Below, piece after piece: positions 55,001-61,000 of a stretch of 64,000 nt of DNA (its first letter is position 1; each line of letters starts with the position of its first letter). The stretch is from Muricea muricata (Eukaryota; Cnidaria; Anthozoa; Malacalcyonacea; Plexauridae): positions 10,842,946-10,906,945 of the forward strand of contig OY979727.1 of the NCBI GenBank assembly GCA_963855995.1. Reading direction: 5' to 3'. The notes below the pieces were generated by a model, which did not search any database, was not told the origin of the DNA, and saw only the letters and a program-made list of their open reading frames with translations. A program made the position numbers and the translations under genes.

Positions 55001-58000
55001 AAAGTCAATAATCGTCGACCGTTTATGTTCGTAGGACAAACAATTGACCGAAGCTAAACTCAACGAAGACGCCTGGAAAGATAAAGAAACGAAGTTTAAA
55101 AAAGAGAAGATATCATATGAAGCAAAGATTAATAAACTGAAAAGGTAAATGGGACGCTTTTTATTTGGTGTTCATTTGGGAAATGTCAGTGTAGCTTTGT
55201 TGTATCTATCGTCTAGTCGCGTTGATGACCTGGAGAAGCTTATTGAACACACTGAGACAACAGCCAAGGTATATCTATTTCGTCACCTGCTTTTTATCTC
55301 TTTAATTGTGTCGTTGCAACCATGCGTATTTTCACTTTTAAACAGACAACTAAAGAGGCTCTCAACACCAAACTACAAACCCGTATCCAAGAAATAAATT
55401 CACTGCGGGCAGAAAACGAAAGACTTAAAGTAAGTTTTCAGATAGCCTGCCAAATGCCGTGATTTCTATCTTTGTTCTTAGAAGGATCCCTGATTGTCAC
55501 GTAGGTCGAGGCAGAGGGTTTTGAGGAAAGATTAAAGGCTGATGAAGAGCGCAACTTTGCCAAGGTAAAAATCCATTTGTTATCAAATGAAACCTATAGC
55601 TTCTCTTTGGGAGATGATTTTTTAAGGTGACAACTGTGTGACATATAGTCTTGTGAATTCAAGCATATAACCACCTCGTTAGCGACCTCTTCAATGCCAA
55701 AGGGCATAATTACTTATTCATCAGAAATGCCAAGGTAAACATTTACTTTTCAAATAAAACCTGTAGCTTCCCTTTGGCAGATGAATTGTTTTAGAAGACG
55801 ACCACTGTGTAACATATACCTGTAGTCTTGTGAATTCAAGCACATACTTCGTTTAAACCTTTCCGCGTACCAAAAGACATAATTACTTTCTCGCCAGCAA
55901 TAACTGATTATTATAATTGTAGATAACTGAAGACCTGAGATAGGTGTTGAAACCTATCTGCGGCTCGCGTGATGTCACAAGTATGAAGTATATTGCGAAT
56001 ATGCCGGCGGTTTTCGACATTTTCTCTGTTTCACTTTCAAACAGTATAGAAGCATGGATTGGTCTTATTGATTGACGTGCAAACATGCATTACATACGAC
56101 AAAGTATTTGAGATTTTCTGTTGAAATTTTTACTTTGCTAGCCACGAAAATGAACCAACGTTGATTTAACTAAATTTTGGGATGCATTGAGTTCTTGAAA
56201 TAGTTCCTAAAATTGACTGGGTTCATAGCAGAATGGCGTGGACAAATTTATTTATTTAATTTGCAATTAAAATGTTCAGCAGTATTGTTGCCGTCACGTT
56301 TATAAGGTTTAAATGTTAAAGTTAGCACATTATGAAGTGTTTGTGTATGTGTGTTTGAAATCCTTGAAAAGTGCTTAAGTTGAGAAAGGAATTTAAAGGA
56401 CACTTGAAATGTCCTTGAAAATCTAAAACCGTAAAAAGTACTTCAGAATTACTGGGAAGTATATTTCAAATTACTTCCGGTAACGTCCCTTTAGTAAAGT
56501 AAATAAGACATTTTCAGAATTTGTATAATCTTTAGTTTATGGCTGCTGTTTTGTTACAAATATATCACTTTTACTCTCAAGTTGTTGGCAAATATATCAA
56601 TTATAGCCCAAGTTCTCGGTGTATAACTGACTTGTTTAATTTTTCAACAATGATCCATTGATTTTAAACACATTTAAGGCAAAACTTTTTGAGATTTGTT
56701 TATAAGTTTCATCGAATTTATTATGCAAGGTGAATAATAATGGGTTATAGACAGCAGTTTATAAAAGAAAACCAAATCAAAAATTATATAAGTTTCAGAG
56801 TAAGATGCCAAGGTACTCAACAAAAATGCCCTTCGGGATTAAATATCTCGACAAAAAGCCCCAGGGCTATTCGTTGTCAAATACTTTGAAGTAGAGGCAT
56901 CAAGATGATATATATAAAGTCCTGTCAACTACGTTGTACTTTGTTGTTTGATGCTCACTGCTGCATGTTATACATTTAGTGATGAATATCTAACATGTAA
57001 CTAAAATATATTAGTATTTCTTTTATACAACTATTAGAATTGCAGCAAATTATTTAATCAAAAGTGAGAAAACATCGCTATAATACACTGCTTTCTATGC
57101 AGATACTAAGTACTAATGAAATAAACAGAACTCACTTGAAAAATATTGAAAAAATGTTGTAACGAAAGCATCAGTAAGTTATAAAAGTCTTTACCATCTA
57201 CTTATTTCTTGATTTCTCTATCATAAACGCATCCGCCATTTTTGATTTATGACGACGATAGCGGACTGGGTACAATTGTTTCAAAGTCTAGTAGACTGGC
57301 TTTTGTCGATTTTGCTTGGATGATAAAGTTTTATGTCGAAGCCTAACTAGTCTATTTTGAATTTCAAGGCCAACCGTTGGCTTGGAATCATATACATATA
57401 TAGATATATACAAATAGTGGATTTCTGCATTCAAGTTCAAATTTTGAAAAGAATATTAAGCATTCAGCTATCTTTGGTTAGGTTGTCTATAAAATTTGAT
57501 ATGGTACATTAACCGATCACGATTGGCAGTTTATAAATTTGAGATAGAGCTTTCGTTACATCACATGCATGTTCACAATCTGCATTCAAAGTAGCTGTCT
57601 CTTTATTTCGAATCTGGAAGTTGAACATTTATTTCATTTTTAAAATTTTTTTCGTAGTTTTTTTCTCTTTGGGACAGCGAGCAGTAAATTATGTCTTTAC
57701 GACAGGTCAAAAGAAAGTACTTATCAATGTGACGAGCATTAAGCCATAAAATGTGGTGAATGCATTTAATTTCAATCCAGGGAATCTCAATCAGAAATTA
57801 TTCATATTCTTTATTAATATTTTGTGCAATTCTGTTAATCAGTATAAAATCACTTTCAACAAGGAGAATTATTTTTACTGTGGAACATTAGTCAGTCTCA
57901 ACCAACCCATGTGGCACCAAATTATGTGCTTTTTGGAACATCTCAAAATGACCACTTAAGCACTTTCCTGACTTTACTTACATTTGGTTGTTGTTTTCCT

Positions 58001-61000
58001 TTTTGTATGTAGCTTAGCTGGGAGGGACTATATATCCTTTTGCTCAAGCACCTTGTAACCTATATGTTACAAATATATAAAATTAAAAACAACAACAATT
58101 AATCAATAGACTAGGAACGTAGAAAAGGAATCAGACAGATTACAAGATAAAGTTGCTCAGCTAGAAAATGAATTGAGTGGAAGTAGAATCGAGGTAAAGA
58201 AGAAAGCTTCTCGTGAATTTATATTCTGTGTTTGCCCGCGATAGAGTTGTGTGAGAAAGGATATTGCTTTTATATGGTACAGGAGAGTCACAACCAGACG
58301 AGGATAGCTGAGTTAATGTGCAGTATTAATCATTACGAAAATATGTTATCTAATGCGAATTTTAAGGTACATGTAGATGATACTGTGGGTTTCTGGATTT
58401 TTATCTGGTGGTGTGGTTGAATATGTCAAGACTGTGCTGTGCAGTCTTGCGGGGCGTTTTACGTTGTTTCTGGCAGTGTGCAATGTTGTGTTGTTTTGAG
58501 TCGCGTCATGTTGAGCGGTGTGGTGTTGTTCGTTGTTTTGTTGTGTTGTGTGCTTTTTTCAATGTCGTTGATGTGTTGTGCCCTATGTTGTGATGTGCTG
58601 TATGTTGTGATGTGTTGTGTGTTATGTTTTGTCGTTCTGTTTTTTCTTGTGTTATGTTGTGTTGTCTCGTTCTGTTTTTCGTTGTGTTATGTTGTGTGTG
58701 ATGCTGTGCTTTGATGTCCTGTCTCGTGTGATACTATACGGTGTGGAACGGTGTTATGTGCTATGATGTTTTGGGGCTTGGGGGTACAAAAGCTTTATTG
58801 TACACACATTGTATTTCTAGAGTGAGTTAGCTTGTGAGGAGATAGCTCAGTTAAAGGAAACAATTAATGAATATGAGAGTCAGTTAGCTGAGCACAAAGT
58901 CAAGGTAATCGAAGATTGTAAGTTCTGAAGAGCTAGAAACTGCTGTAGATTCAACAAAGTGCATCCTTTATTGAATAAAAAAGACTTGTTTTCTTAATCC
59001 CCATGAACTGTGCAGGTGTACATAAACATCGTTTTCTTGCCTCGTAGGAGAGTCAAACTAGATCAGAAATAGCAGAGCTTGAAAACAGTTTAAACAAACA
59101 ACAGAACGAGCAGATTGAGAAGCGATTATCGGTGGGTGTGCAGTTGTAGTGCAGTAAGTCTTTAACGGAAAACAAAATCGATAAAAGGAGCAGCAGCAAA
59201 TATATCAATAGATGTATGTATCTTACTTTTTGTAGTTTAGCGGCACAGTAACAGAAAGAGATGAACTTCAGAGCAAGCTTAGCGAGACAGAAAGCAAACT
59301 TATACTTGAGCAAAAAGAGGTAGATGCACCATCCTACAGTGCTTGAGATCATAGACTGATTTTCATTCTTTACTGGGGTGGTGCCATAATTTGGTTTGGG
59401 AGTGGCCTTTGAGTGTGCTTCGTTTTCTGCTCTCTAGACTCCTTCTTACGGGTCTACCTGTAGAATGTAGGCGAGGTGAAGCTTAATGTGGGCAGATCTT
59501 TTTTCTTTTGAAAGTTCCAAAAGCGAACAACTTAGTATGCTTAAAGCTGTATTAATAGATAGATAGATAGATACTTAGATAGTAGACTATTTATTAGGCT
59601 TAATATTAGCCGGGGGCTAAAAAGGCGTGAACGTTTTGTTGTGGGGGTTATAATTAATCATGGGGGGATTGCACTCTCCCCTTCCCCAGGACCAGGGCTA
59701 CCATGTCCTCTTAAGAAACACTATAAATGCTGGTAAATACACGACACAAATCCATGACTATTACAATAAGTGGACAGTCGACCAACGGTCAACCACAACT
59801 CGTATATACTTGTGTACGACTGCTTCGACTTTCTCCTGCAGAGTAGTGATTGGTGTGGACATGGTTGTTGTGGATATGGAAACCAATACCGGAATTGTTG
59901 CAAAGACAAAAAGCCCGAGCTGTATGCGCAAATAATTAGTAGTGTGATCGGTAACGAAAAAACTTAGATAGATAGAGACCTGAATAGTCCGTGTATGTTG
60001 TTGTTGCAGGTAGAAAAATGTCAAATAGAGACAGCAGATTTGAGAAGGAGTTTAAATCAGTTCCAAAGCTTAGCTTCCGAGTACAAAGCGCAGGTAGAAA
60101 TGAATTTATACAGTTTAAGGTTTAGAGATTGCTAGATGATCTTGATTCGCAGGATGTGAGCACATAATTAGTCGATAAAAAAATATAAAAACTTTGTGCG
60201 GAGGCACGGATTGTCATGATTAGATTGTGACAAAACTTCTTCTAATATTGCATATTGAAGCCTGAACGTGATTAATTACGAATGCATTTACAATGTATAT
60301 TTTTGATATAATATAATAGAATAGAATAGAAACAGAATCACTGAAAATAAGACATTCTGAATGCGTTCAATATGGTCATTGTGTCTTTCCTTGTAGTAAT
60401 TTATGAATTTGAATTTATAATTAAGTTAAGTAGACTGTCAGGCCAAGGGGACACCAATCCGAACTTCCTGTTAGAGGAAGAGATTTAAATGCCCTGGCCT
60501 CTTTCAAAGAGGCCTTTGAAGAAGTGGAAAGTCTTTAATAGTTCATAATTATCATTGTGCAGATTGACAAATATCGTCGTGAAGTGGAAGAAGCACGGAT
60601 GGTTGCACAGGAGAAAGAAGATCTGTTAGAAAGAGTCAGACAAGAAGGTCATATTGAAACTGAAAAGGTTTGTTGGCAATATATATAAGGACCTTACAGT
60701 TCTTACAAAACAACATAGAATGCTACAATTGTATTTCTTTCAGGTCAGAATAGGCTTTCAACAACGTATCGCAGAGCTTGAACCTGTTTCGGAATTATTT
60801 AAGGTAAAAGAACTAGAGGACAATAGAGAAGCCAGCATGACAATTTGGTCATGCTATGCAAATTTAAATCATTATCATTATTCATTTCTTAACAAATTGA
60901 TCCTTATACGGTCTATAAACACTGAAAAATTTGCATTTGCATGACCAAATGTCGGGCTGGCTTCGCCAAGTGCTAGAGGGCAAGGAAAACACTTTCACAA

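Noticed and set aside
58408-58714. Two overlapping Cys/Val-rich ORFs
   Set aside because: They are by-products of a TGTTG-rich low-complexity intron tract between two ODF2 exons.
59660-60024. Several overlapping ORFs in an ODF2 intron
   Set aside because: They are open on both strands over the same bases with no homologue or splice support; most likely chance.
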